From assembly GCF_000708595.2 (NCBI RefSeq), contig NZ_JARP01000002.1, positions 496,001-560,000 of the forward strand: DNA of 64,000 nucleotides, written 5' to 3'. A program made the position numbers and the translations under genes. This document shows, one piece after another, positions 8,370 through 16,390 of the stretch. The notes beneath the pieces are model-generated. The model searched no databases and was not told the origin of the DNA. It saw only the letters and a list, made by a program, of their open reading frames with translations. Every line of letters begins with the position of its first letter. Within the stretch, counting starts at the first letter, position 1. The DNA comes from Flavobacterium sp. KJJ. Lineage in GTDB: Bacteria > Bacteroidota > Bacteroidia > Flavobacteriales > Flavobacteriaceae.

Positions 8370-9149
8370 TTGAATTCAACACCAATTATTACCGATACAC
8401 ATACTCATTTATATTCTGAAGAGTTCGATCAAGATCGTGACGAAATGATTCAAAGAGCTATAGATGCCGGAGTAACCCGTTTTTTTATTCCTGGTATCGA
8501 TGCAGCTGCAACACAGTCTATGTACGATTTAGAACAGAATTATCCGGATAATGTCTTTTTAATGATGGGTTTGCATCCCACTTACGTGAAAGAGAATTAC
8601 GAAGAAGAGCTTCAGCATGTTGAAACCGAATTATCAAAACGAAAATTCTATGCAGTAGGCGAAATTGGGATCGATTTGTATTGGGATAAAACACATTTAA
8701 AAGAACAGCAAATCGCTTTTAGAAGACAAATTCAGCTGGCAAAAAGATACAAACTTCCTATTGTAATTCATTGTCGTGAAGCTTTTGATGAAATCTTCGA
8801 AATCCTTGAAGAAGAAAAATCTGAAGATTTATTTGGGATATTTCATTGTTTTTCCGGAACTTTATTACAAGCACAACAGGCCATTTCTTATAAAATGAAA
8901 TTAGGGATTGGGGGCGTGGTAACATTCAAGAACGGAAAAATTGATCAGTTTTTAAATCAAATCGATTTAAAACATATTGTGTTAGAAACAGATTCGCCTT
9001 ATCTAGCGCCAATTCCTTATAGAGGAAAACGAAATGAAAGCAGTTATTTAGTGAATGTAATTTCGAAGCTGGCCGCTATTTATGATGTATCTGAAGAAGA
9101 GATTGCAGCGACAACAACACAAAATTCTAAAGACGTTTTTGGTATTTAA
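8370..9149 (+). CDS. TatD family metal-dependent hydrolase (DNase)
   Basis: A 259-residue cytoplasmic TIM-barrel hydrolase. The metal ligands of the TatD family are all present: His11 and His13 (DTHTHLY), Glu98 (GEIGID), His134 (VIHCREAFDE), His159 (FHCFSG) and Asp208 (ETDSPYLAP). The family acts as a DNA 3'-5' exonuclease or deoxyribonuclease in oxidative damage repair. The start codon is TTG, chosen because a well-formed promoter ends only 24 bases upstream and the HTH motif comes at the expected distance from the N-terminus. The acyltransferase gene follows after 62 bases. Confidence 0.92.
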   Translation: MNSTPIITDTHTHLYSEEFDQDRDEMIQRAIDAGVTRFFIPGIDAAATQSMYDLEQNYPDNVFLMMGLHPTYVKENYEEELQHVETELSKRKFYAVGEIGIDLYWDKTHLKEQQIAFRRQIQLAKRYKLPIVIHCREAFDEIFEILEEEKSEDLFGIFHCFSGTLLQAQQAISYKMKLGIGGVVTFKNGKIDQFLNQIDLKHIVLETDSPYLAPIPYRGKRNESSYLVNVISKLAAIYDVSEEEIAATTTQNSKDVFGI

Positions 9150-9211
9150 TATGCACCTTACAATACTTTAATTTTTTTTTTGTTCTTTTGCCGACTTAAA
9201 ACCAATAAATA

Positions 9212-10348
9212 ATGCAGAAATTTGATGCCATTCGACCGTTTTATGATTCTGAAATAAATGAAGCACTTCATGATGTTGTAAATCACCCGATGATGAAAAC
9301 CATGATGAACTTTACTTTTCCGGAAGTAGAAGATGAGGTTTGGAAGGATCAGCTGAAGAAAACACATTCGATTCGTGATTTTCAATGCAACTTTATTTAT
9401 AATACTATTCAAAAAGTGCTTGAAAAAAGCTCTGAAGGTCTTACAACTTCAGGTTTTGATAAACTAGAAAAAAACACATCCTATTTATTTATCTCAAATC
9501 ACAGAGATATTCTTTTAGACACAACATTGCTGAATGTTTGTTTGTTCGAACATGGTTTGGTCATGACCGCATCTGCAATTGGAGATAATTTGGTAAAAAA
9601 AGCTTTCTTGGCAACTTTGGCTAAATTAAACAGAAACTTCTTGGTTTTAAGAGGTTTGACACCAAGAGAAATGCTGCAAAGTTCTAAATTATTGGCAGAA
9701 TATATGGGGCAGTTATTGCTTCGCGAAAATCGTTCGGTTTGGATTGCGCAAAGAGAAGGACGTACAAAAGATGGAAATGACGAAACCAATCCAGGCGTTT
9801 TAAAAATGATCGGAATGGGCTCTGATGAAGCCAATTTAATGGATTATTTCAAGAAATTAAGAATAGTTCCAGTTTCGATTTCGTACGAATATGATCCGAC
9901 AGATGTTTTAAAAATGCCGCAATTAATGGCAGAAGCAAACAACGAAGTTTACGTTAAAGATAAAAATGAAGATTTCATGACCATTTTAAGTGGTATTATG
10001 GGAACTAAAAAAAGAATACATATTTCTGTTGGAGATGTTTTAGATACTGAAATCGATCAGATTGTAGCTGAAAACGATAACGCCAACAAACAAATTCAGG
10101 CCTTGGCACAAGTTATTGATGATTCTATTTTGAAAAATTACCAATTGTGGCCAACTAATTTTATTGCTTACGATATTTTAAACAACACTGATAGATTTTC
10201 TCATTTATATAAAGAAAATGAAAAATCACTTTTTGAGCGTCGTTTAGAAATGCGTATTGGCAGTGACAATCCTGTTACTAGACAAGGATTTTTGTCGATG
10301 TATGCAAATCCGGTTGTCAATAAATTAAAATACCAAGATGTCATCTAA
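9212..10348 (+). CDS. PlsC/PlsB-like glycerolipid acyltransferase
   Basis: A 378-residue protein of the 1-acyl-glycerol-3-phosphate acyltransferase superfamily. Motif I is 'NHRDILLD' at 96-103, so the His and Asp are five residues apart rather than the usual four. The glycerophosphate-binding motif appears as 'QREGRTKDG' (about 180-188, in place of FPEGTRS). There is no clear membrane helix; it is probably peripheral on the inner membrane, in phospholipid or acyl-lipid synthesis. Its last 11 bases overlap the start of the asparaginase gene, so the two are translationally coupled. Confidence 0.8.
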   Translation: MQKFDAIRPFYDSEINEALHDVVNHPMMKTMMNFTFPEVEDEVWKDQLKKTHSIRDFQCNFIYNTIQKVLEKSSEGLTTSGFDKLEKNTSYLFISNHRDILLDTTLLNVCLFEHGLVMTASAIGDNLVKKAFLATLAKLNRNFLVLRGLTPREMLQSSKLLAEYMGQLLLRENRSVWIAQREGRTKDGNDETNPGVLKMIGMGSDEANLMDYFKKLRIVPVSISYEYDPTDVLKMPQLMAEANNEVYVKDKNEDFMTILSGIMGTKKRIHISVGDVLDTEIDQIVAENDNANKQIQALAQVIDDSILKNYQLWPTNFIAYDILNNTDRFSHLYKENEKSLFERRLEMRIGSDNPVTRQGFLSMYANPVVNKLKYQDVI

Positions 10349-11369
10349 ACCTAAAATATTGCTGATTTATACTGGTGGAACCATCGGTATGAGCAAGGAT
10401 TTTGAAACGGGTGCGCTTAAAGCATTCAACTTTGGTAAATTATTGCAAAAAATTCCTGAAATCAAACAATTAGATTGTGAGATTGAAACCGTCTCTTTCG
10501 AAAATCCAATAGATTCATCGAACATGAATCCTGAAATGTGGACGAAAATTGCAGTCATTATCGAAGAAAATTATCTTAAATACGACGGATTCGTTGTATT
10601 GCACGGATCTGATACCATGTCATATTCGGCTTCAGCATTGAGCTTTATGCTGGAGAATTTAGCCAAACCGGTTGTATTTACAGGATCTCAACTGCCAATA
10701 GGAGATCTTCGTACCGATGCAAAAGAAAATTTAATTACTGCAATTCAAATTGCTTCTCTTCAAGAAAACGGGAAACCGGTTATTACTGAAGTTTGCCTGT
10801 ATTTTGAATATAAATTGTACCGAGGAAATAGAACTTCAAAAGTAAATGCAGAACATTTTAGAGCTTTTACTGCGCCAAATTACCCTGAATTGGTAGAATC
10901 TGGGGTGCACTTAAAATTAAACACTCATTTATTTCTTCCCGTAAAGGAAAATGCAAAGTTGATTGTGCACAAAAACTTAGACAATCATGTAGCCATTATA
11001 AAAATGTTTCCCGGAATGAGCGAAGTTGTTCTTTCTTCTATTTTGGCTATTAAAGATTTGCGCGGAATAGTTTTAGAAACGTATGGCTCAGGAAATGCTC
11101 CGACAGAAGTTTGGTTTTTAAATTTAATTGAGAAAGCAATCAACTCCGGAATGCACATTGTAAATGTAACGCAATGTTCTGGCGGAAGTGTGAATATGGG
11201 ACAATATGAAACAAGTACAGCCTTAAAATCTCTTGGCGTTATTTCAGGAAAAGATATTACTACAGAAGCCGCAATTACAAAATTGATGTATTTGCTGGGA
11301 CAAAATATTGCTCAAAAAGAATTTAAAGATGTTTTTGAAACCGCTTTGCGTGGGGAGATTTCACTTTAA
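10338..11369 (+). CDS. ansA: Type I (cytosolic) L-asparaginase
   Basis: A 343-residue enzyme hydrolysing L-asparagine to aspartate and ammonia. The first active-site Thr lies in 'YTGGTIG' (11-17) and the second in 'HGSDTMSYSA' (89-98); Ser59-Ser60 and 'TGSQLPIGDLRTDA' complete the substrate pocket. There is no signal peptide and the length fits the type I family. The ATG lies within the end of the acyltransferase gene. Both genes are followed by an inverted-repeat element rather than a classical U-tract terminator. Confidence 0.93.
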   Translation: MSSKPKILLIYTGGTIGMSKDFETGALKAFNFGKLLQKIPEIKQLDCEIETVSFENPIDSSNMNPEMWTKIAVIIEENYLKYDGFVVLHGSDTMSYSASALSFMLENLAKPVVFTGSQLPIGDLRTDAKENLITAIQIASLQENGKPVITEVCLYFEYKLYRGNRTSKVNAEHFRAFTAPNYPELVESGVHLKLNTHLFLPVKENAKLIVHKNLDNHVAIIKMFPGMSEVVLSSILAIKDLRGIVLETYGSGNAPTEVWFLNLIEKAINSGMHIVNVTQCSGGSVNMGQYETSTALKSLGVISGKDITTEAAITKLMYLLGQNIAQKEFKDVFETALRGEISL

Positions 11370-11428
11370 TATTTTTTACCATATAAGTTATTTAAGTTCA
11401 TTTAATTAAAGTTAAACCGATTCAGTTT

Positions 11429-11546
11429 GTCATTTCGATCCCGAGGCTTCGGGAGAGGAATCACACAAGCAAGTCCTTAAAGAAAAGCCAATCTTTTTAG
11501 AATTTCGAATGTGATTTCTCTCCCGAAGCCTCGGGATCGAAATGAC
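11429..11546. repeat. 118-bp inverted-repeat element (GATCCCGA family)
   Basis: 36-base arms at 11429-11464 and 11511-11546 are reverse complements with one mismatch. Each arm also contains the small palindrome cccgaggcttcggg. The 46-base centre is AT-rich. It lies between convergent genes and may act as a two-way terminator. A 36-bp single-hairpin relative starting with the same 'gtcatttcgatcccga' is at 44655-44690, and a degenerate one at 8100-8234. Confidence 0.85.
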
Positions 11547-11573
11547 AACTTTGCGCTAATTGAAATTTAAAAT

Positions 11574-12806
11574 TTAATCTTTATAACGAACCTGACAAGT
11601 CTCCAGCTCCTCTTCAGAGCTGCGATTTTTATAATACACATAGACAATTACTGATAGAATACAGATTATTCCCTGAATGGCAACCGTATTTCGTGTTCCG
11701 ATAATGTGAGAAACGTATCCGATAATTAAACTTCCAACCGGAATCATTCCCTGATACGCCATTAAATAATAACTGATACTTCTAGAGCGCATATTTATAG
11801 GACTTTGCGTTTGAACGTAAATGTTTATTGCTGAGGTCTGTGCCATCATGCCAACACCGCTCAATGCCATGCAAATAAGCGCGATAGTTAAACTATTTGA
11901 ATAGGCAAGTATAATTATGCTAAAACCTAATAATAAGCTGGCAGCGATCATTATTTTACTCATATTGTCTGCTCTTTTAAGATTAGCCAAATAAATAGCA
12001 GATAAAATTGAGCCAATTCCGGCAGCACTTTCGAACCAGCTGAAAGTTTGTGCATTACCGCTAAAAATATCTTTGGCAAAGACGGGCATCAACGTATTAA
12101 AAGATATAACAAACAAACTGCTGCACATTAACATTAAAAGCATTTTTGCCATTTCGGTTTCTTTTTTTACATAGTCTAAGCCTTCAAAAAAATCGTCCAG
12201 CATTTTCATTTTGTCAGTTGCTTTTATGTGTGGCGTGATTTTCATCATCAATAATGAAATTAAAACCGGGATATAACTCAAAAAATTTCCGATAAAACAA
12301 ATGTCTTCACCATAATTATGCAGAATAATTCCGGCCAAAGCTGGACCAGCAATGCGGGCAAAATTATTTAAAGTAGAGTTTAAGGCAACTGCGTTTGGAA
12401 GATCTTCTTTGTCATTCACAATATCAATCATCATGGTTTGTCTGCAGGTCATGTCGAAAGAATTTATAATGCCCTGAAAAAGACTTAAAGCCAGAATAAA
12501 ATTGATGTTGTATATTTTTAGATAAATCAATAAAGCTAAAGCTCCCGCTTGAAACATTGCCAATGACTGCAATACGATCATACTTTTATGTCTGTCGTAA
12601 CGGCCAATAATGCTTCCGGCCAATGGCGCGAGAAATAAAGACGGAATCATGCTTAAAAAAGTGGTTAATCCCAAAAGAAAAACAGAACCAGTTACGCTGT
12701 AAACCATCCAACTTACAGCTGTTTTTTGAAGCCAGGTTCCAATAACAGAAACAGATTGCCCGTAAAAGAACAATTTGAAGTTTTTTGATTTTAACGCTTT
12801 AAACAT
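11574..12806 (-). CDS. MFS transporter, EntS/MFS_3-like
   Basis: A 410-residue inner-membrane protein with about 12 hydrophobic segments. The N-terminal 'LKSKNFKLFFYGQSVSVIGTWLQ' motif and 'IIGRYDRHKSMI' (the motif-A position between helices 2 and 3) are typical of the MFS_3 exporters (EntS, multidrug type). Substrate unknown. It is transcribed divergently from a LysR-type regulator, and the palindrome in the shared 91-bp gap suggests that this regulator controls it, possibly in response to the exported compound. Confidence 0.85.
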   Translation of the reverse strand: MFKALKSKNFKLFFYGQSVSVIGTWLQKTAVSWMVYSVTGSVFLLGLTTFLSMIPSLFLAPLAGSIIGRYDRHKSMIVLQSLAMFQAGALALLIYLKIYNINFILALSLFQGIINSFDMTCRQTMMIDIVNDKEDLPNAVALNSTLNNFARIAGPALAGIILHNYGEDICFIGNFLSYIPVLISLLMMKITPHIKATDKMKMLDDFFEGLDYVKKETEMAKMLLMLMCSSLFVISFNTLMPVFAKDIFSGNAQTFSWFESAAGIGSILSAIYLANLKRADNMSKIMIAASLLLGFSIIILAYSNSLTIALICMALSGVGMMAQTSAINIYVQTQSPINMRSRSISYYLMAYQGMIPVGSLIIGYVSHIIGTRNTVAIQGIICILSVIVYVYYKNRSSEEELETCQVRYKD

Positions 12807-12864
12807 AACCTTTGATATTTTTTTACAAAGTTCGCGATTATGATTTCATTAGAAAAATTAATAA

Positions 12865-12888
12865 TTTTACTGATAATAAGTAGTAAAA
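12865..12888. promoter_or_regulatory. Candidate LysR-type operator
   Basis: Arms ttttact (12865-12871) and agtaaaa (12882-12888) are perfect reverse complements around 10 bases, the T-N11-A layout bound by LysR-type regulators. It lies 9 bases before the regulator's start codon, in the divergent gap, where it could repress lysR and act on the transporter gene. Confidence 0.5.
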
Positions 12889-12897
12889 CTTATCAAA

Positions 12898-13782
12898 ATG
12901 GAAATCTATCAATTAGAATATTTTATTAAAACTGCTGAAGTGCTGCATTTTACAAAGGCAGCAGAAATGTGTTTTGTTACACAATCTGGTTTGTCTCAGC
13001 AGATAAAAAAACTGGAAGAAGAGCTTGGAATGCCTTTGTTTGTTAGAATTGGCAAAAAAGTTCAGCTTACGGAAGCGGGTTCTGTTTTTTTGATTCACGC
13101 CAAACAAGTCATCGAAAATGTTCAAAACGGCAAGCAGGCGATTGATGATTTGAATGAAATGATTGGCGGTGAATTGCGAATTGGCGTTACTTATATTTTT
13201 GGACTTTTGGTTTTGCCAATCGTTAATTCATTTGCAAAAACATATCCAAATTTAAAAATTGTTGTTGAATACGGTACAACAGAACCGTTAGAACAAAAGC
13301 TGTTAAATAACGAACTAGATTTGGTTTTGGTTATTTCGTCAAATGAAATTAAGCAACCTTTTCAAAAAATTCCGCTGTTTCGATCAAAGTTAGTTATGGC
13401 CGTTTCGAAATCGCATCCTTTGGCTGTTTTAGATAAAATTGCGTTTAAAAAAATAGAAGATGTTGCCCTTATTTTGCCGGTAAGAGGATTTAATTCTAGA
13501 GAATTTCTAGATGAATTATTTTTAAAAAACAACATGAAGCCAAAGGTTTCTATTGAATTAAATGCTGTTCATGCATTATTACGCTTGGTAGGCGACAGTG
13601 ATTGGGCGACAATTGTAACCGAAAAAGCGCTAAAAGGCTGGGATAATTTGAAAGCGATTCAGATTACCGGTGTAGGAACACAGCGTGATTCGTTTATATT
13701 GACTATTGAAGGTGCTTACCAAAAAAAGGCCGTAAAATTATTCATAGAAGAGTTCAGAAAAAGCATGGAAAGTAATAGTTGA
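12898..13782 (+). CDS. LysR-type transcriptional regulator
   Basis: A 294-residue regulator. The N-terminal winged helix-turn-helix occupies residues 1-60 (FTKAAEMCFVTQSGLSQQIK, then 'LFVRIGKKVQLTEAG'). The C-terminal periplasmic-binding-protein-like effector domain spans about 88-290 (GELRIGVTYIFGLLVLP; LVMAVSKSHPLA). It resembles the CynR/CysB branch in size, but the effector cannot be read from sequence. It is divergent from the MFS transporter. A tRNA gene follows on the same strand. Confidence 0.9.
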   Translation: MEIYQLEYFIKTAEVLHFTKAAEMCFVTQSGLSQQIKKLEEELGMPLFVRIGKKVQLTEAGSVFLIHAKQVIENVQNGKQAIDDLNEMIGGELRIGVTYIFGLLVLPIVNSFAKTYPNLKIVVEYGTTEPLEQKLLNNELDLVLVISSNEIKQPFQKIPLFRSKLVMAVSKSHPLAVLDKIAFKKIEDVALILPVRGFNSREFLDELFLKNNMKPKVSIELNAVHALLRLVGDSDWATIVTEKALKGWDNLKAIQITGVGTQRDSFILTIEGAYQKKAVKLFIEEFRKSMESNS

Positions 13783-13830
13783 TTTTGTTTTTCTAACTCA
13801 ATTTTTTTTGTGTTCTTTGCAAACCAATAA

Positions 13831-13917
13831 AGAGAGGTGTCCGAGTGGTTGAAGGAGCTAGCCTGGAAAGCTAGTATATGGGTAACTGTATCGAGGGTTC
13901 GAATCCCTTCCTCTCTG
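13831..13917 (+). tRNA. tRNA-Ser (GGA)
   Basis: An 87-base class II tRNA. The acceptor stem agagagg/cctctct pairs fully, with discriminator G at 13917. The anticodon stem ctagc/gctag encloses the loop ctggaaa, giving anticodon GGA (reads UCC and UCU). A variable arm of serine type and a T loop ttcgaat in a five-pair stem follow. CCA is not encoded. Confidence 0.95.
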
Positions 13918-13924
13918 CGAAATA

Positions 13925-13958
13925 AAAACCCTTATGAAGTTCTATTCATAAGGGTTTT
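13925..13958. terminator. Bidirectional terminator between tRNA-Ser and the GNAT gene
   Basis: A perfect 14-bp stem (aaaacccttatgaa at 13925-13938, its complement at 13945-13958) around a 6-base loop has a T-rich tail on both strands. It lies between convergent transcription units. Confidence 0.85.
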
Positions 13959-13970
13959 GTCTTTTGAAAT

Positions 13971-14477
13971 TTAAACCTTAATCTCAAACAAACTGAAAGA
14001 GCCTTCTTTATAATGCTCCGGCAATTCGTTTGTCCATTCGATAGTGCTGATTCCTTTATAATCGAAACCACAGCTTATGTAGTATTTATTTATTCTTTCG
14101 TTGCCACTGTGTGTGTCAAGCCGAATGTATTCTTTGTTGTTTTCTTTGGCATATACTTTTGCCCATTCCACAATTTTTTTAACGTAAGATTGACCTCTAA
14201 ATTTCGGATTGGTTGCAATGCGATGAAGATATATAGCAGGTTCTAAACTGGCTTGTTTCCAAATAATCAAATCATCAAAAGTGATAATAAATGTGCAGGC
14301 AATTTCACTATTTTCTTTAATTACAAAATGACGATTTTCTGCAATTTCTTTTTCTATTAATGCCCTTTCAAAACCTCTCCAGCTTTTATTGTTGACTGTT
14401 TTTTGATATAATGTTGCTTGATTATAAAGATCAAAAACAGCATTGATATCTTTGGCTGTGGTTTTTAGAAATTCCAT
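13971..14477 (-). CDS. GNAT family N-acetyltransferase
   Basis: A 168-residue cytoplasmic protein of the GNAT fold. The acetyl-CoA-binding motif A is 'IATNPKFRGQSYVKKIVEWA', after the beta-strand 'YLHRIA'. The C-terminal 'NKYYISCGFDYKGI' (xxYxxxGF) is the usual acetyltransferase motif B. The acceptor substrate is unknown. A TAnnTTTG element is present upstream at 14512-14519. Confidence 0.85.
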   Translation of the reverse strand: MEFLKTTAKDINAVFDLYNQATLYQKTVNNKSWRGFERALIEKEIAENRHFVIKENSEIACTFIITFDDLIIWKQASLEPAIYLHRIATNPKFRGQSYVKKIVEWAKVYAKENNKEYIRLDTHSGNERINKYYISCGFDYKGISTIEWTNELPEHYKEGSFSLFEIKV

Positions 14478-14511
14478 TTTGAAAAGATGATTCTGAAGAT
14501 TATTGAATTGA

Positions 14512-14544
14512 CAAAAGTAAATCTTTAAACTCCAAAATTCTCAA
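14512..14544 (-). promoter_or_regulatory. Promoter of the GNAT gene
   Basis: On the minus strand: TTG at 14544-14542, 22 bases, then TACTTTTG at 14519-14512. It ends 35 bases before the start codon. Confidence 0.5.
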
Positions 14545-14566
14545 AAAAACGAAAATTTTCTAGTTT

Positions 14567-14653
14567 AGCCCCGATAGAAACGGCATCCTTTTGTGGCTTT
14601 GCCGATTGCTGTATCTGCCACAAAAGATATAGTGGATAGCGGGACAATTTGTC
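14567..14653. ncRNA. Structured intergenic element, possibly flavo-1-like
   Basis: The element runs from 'agccccgatag' (14567) to 'agcgggacaa' (about 14646), with a perfect 9-bp stem ttttgtggc/gccacaaaa in the middle, flanked by 'cggcatcc' and 'gatatagtgg' words. I recall this consensus from many flavobacterial intergenic regions. It may correspond to the Rfam flavo-1 RNA motif, but I cannot confirm that from sequence alone. It lies between two minus-strand genes; the transcribed strand is unclear. Confidence 0.45.
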
Positions 14654-14688
14654 TTTTGAAAACTGATTTTTTTGCTCCGGTAAAAACC

Positions 14689-15453
14689 TTAATCCTGCAA
14701 AGCTACTTTTACCTTTGGCATCATTTTCTCGACAAATAATTTATACGCAGCTTCTGAAGGATGTAATCCATCAGTTGTTACAAGGCTTGGATTAGCGAGT
14801 CCCTGACGTGTAATTTCTGTAATTGATACAAAAGTAATTCCTTGTTTGATACAATAGTTTTCGGCAAAAGTGTTGTATTTATTGATTTCTTCAGTAATTT
14901 TCATTCTTCCTTCAGTTCCAAACATCATCCCAAAAGAAGTGTAAGCATAATCAGGTATGGAAACTACAATTACATTTTTTTTATCGCCTTTTGCTAATTG
15001 AATTGCTTTATTTGCCAGTTCGGGAAATTCACTTTCATATTTGGAAAAGTCTTTTCCTTGATATTGATTGTTTACACCAATTAGTAAAGTAACTAAATCG
15101 TAATCTGAAGAAGGATTTTGTTCTTTAATTGCCTGAATTAAATTTGTAGTTGTCCATCCGGTTGTGGCAATTATTTTTAAGGAAAAATTAGTTTGAGGAT
15201 AAAGTGCTTTTAAACTGGTTTTAAGCTGTTCCGGAAAACGGCAGGTTTCACAAACGCTTTGACCTATTGTATAACTGTCGCCTAAAGCCAGATAATTTAT
15301 TGAACTAGAGATAGGAGTTGTAGGATTTTGTGTTGTTGGCGGTATAACAGCCGGAGGATTAACAGCAGTTTGCGAAGAAGTTTCATCAGCACTGCAGCTC
15401 AAAAGAAAGATAGAGATAATAACGGTAACTATTTGTTTGAAATGTGGTTTCAT
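14689..15453 (-). CDS. SGNH/GDSL hydrolase lipoprotein
   Basis: A 254-residue membrane-anchored esterase-like protein. The lipobox is LLSC (Cys20), followed by a Pro/Thr-rich linker (about 30-50). SGNH blocks: 'ALGDSYTIG' with nucleophile Ser60; block II Gly in 'TTGWTT' (about 99); 'IGVNNQ' with the oxyanion Asn at 128; and 'DGLHPS' with Asp228 and His231. All four catalytic blocks are intact. Substrate unknown, probably an ester or acetylated glycan in the periplasm or at the surface. Two cysteines ('CETCRF') follow block I. Confidence 0.9.
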   Translation of the reverse strand: MKPHFKQIVTVIISIFLLSCSADETSSQTAVNPPAVIPPTTQNPTTPISSSINYLALGDSYTIGQSVCETCRFPEQLKTSLKALYPQTNFSLKIIATTGWTTTNLIQAIKEQNPSSDYDLVTLLIGVNNQYQGKDFSKYESEFPELANKAIQLAKGDKKNVIVVSIPDYAYTSFGMMFGTEGRMKITEEINKYNTFAENYCIKQGITFVSITEITRQGLANPSLVTTDGLHPSEAAYKLFVEKMMPKVKVALQD

Positions 15454-15520
15454 AATTTATATAAATTAGATTCTGGGTCATTTTAAACAAATAGTTACGT
15501 TAAATAACTTGTTTTGGTTT

Positions 15521-16303
15521 TTATGCCATTTCTGTTTTCATCAGGATTTGCTCTTCGATTGCATTCCAAAGTCCGATGCGTTTTTCTAAGGCTAATATTG
15601 AAATTTCTTCCACTTCCTTCCATTTTTGAGCATCATCTTCACATAAATCTGTGATCATTTGCATCGCCATTGGTCCGTGTTCATCTGCATCCAATTCAAT
15701 ATGTCTTTCAAAATAATAAAGCAATTTGCTCAAATCAGTTTCTGGCAGGTTTTTTTGAAAGTTTTTCAAGATTGCAGTAAACATATTCGGAATCAAATCT
15801 TCTCTTCCAAAAGTAAAAGCGGCAGCAATTTCGTGTGGTTTTCCTTGTTCGATTACTCTGAAAGTAAAATCTAAAAAAGCTTTTACATCTGGGTGCAGCG
15901 AACTTTGCTTAATAGCAACAAAAATGTTATGAAGCGAATGCACTTGAGATAAAAATGTATTGATTCCTGTAGTATCTGCTCCACAATCTTCCATCGCTTC
16001 AAGATACATTTCGTAGTGGCTTTGTCTTCTTCCGTCAATGGTTAAATCAGTTTCTTCTGCAAGAACAATTTCATTGATTAGATATCTTGTTTCCGGATTT
16101 TTAGTTGCAAACCAAGGTGTCGTAGTGCAAGTAAGTTTGGCTTGTAAAGCTTTTAATAAAGACATAAAATCCCAAACGGCAAAAACATGATTTTCTAAGA
16201 AACTATGCAAATCATCAATGCTTTGTATTTTGTTGTATAAAGAATGCTGTAAGAGCTGTTCTTTTTGAGGTTGAATGCTATTGTTTATAGTTTCAATATT
16301 CAT
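15521..16303 (-). CDS. DUF3050 domain protein (heme-oxygenase-like fold)
   Basis: A 260-residue soluble all-helical protein that I recognise as DUF3050 from 'HVFAVWDFMSLLKALQ', 'CTTTPWF' and 'EIVLAEETD'. The family belongs to the heme-oxygenase/TenA-like superfamily. The His and acidic residues 'ERHIELDADEHGP' near residue 215 could bind metal, as in the ferritin-like diiron oxidases of this fold. Function not established. It lies upstream of the SGNH gene with a 67-bp gap. Confidence 0.85.
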   Translation of the reverse strand: MNIETINNSIQPQKEQLLQHSLYNKIQSIDDLHSFLENHVFAVWDFMSLLKALQAKLTCTTTPWFATKNPETRYLINEIVLAEETDLTIDGRRQSHYEMYLEAMEDCGADTTGINTFLSQVHSLHNIFVAIKQSSLHPDVKAFLDFTFRVIEQGKPHEIAAAFTFGREDLIPNMFTAILKNFQKNLPETDLSKLLYYFERHIELDADEHGPMAMQMITDLCEDDAQKWKEVEEISILALEKRIGLWNAIEEQILMKTEMA

Positions 16304-16319
16304 TTAAGTAAATTTTGGG

Positions 16320-16327
16320 CAAAGATA
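16320..16327 (-). promoter_or_regulatory. -7 element of the DUF3050 gene
   Basis: TATCTTTG on the minus strand matches TAnnTTTG, 16 bases before the start codon. No clear -33 TTG is visible at the usual distance. Confidence 0.4.
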
Positions 16328-16390
16328 AAAAGCTTCTCGGTAAGAAGAAGCTTTTCAGATAGTTTTTGTAAATATTTTAATAGTTGTTTA

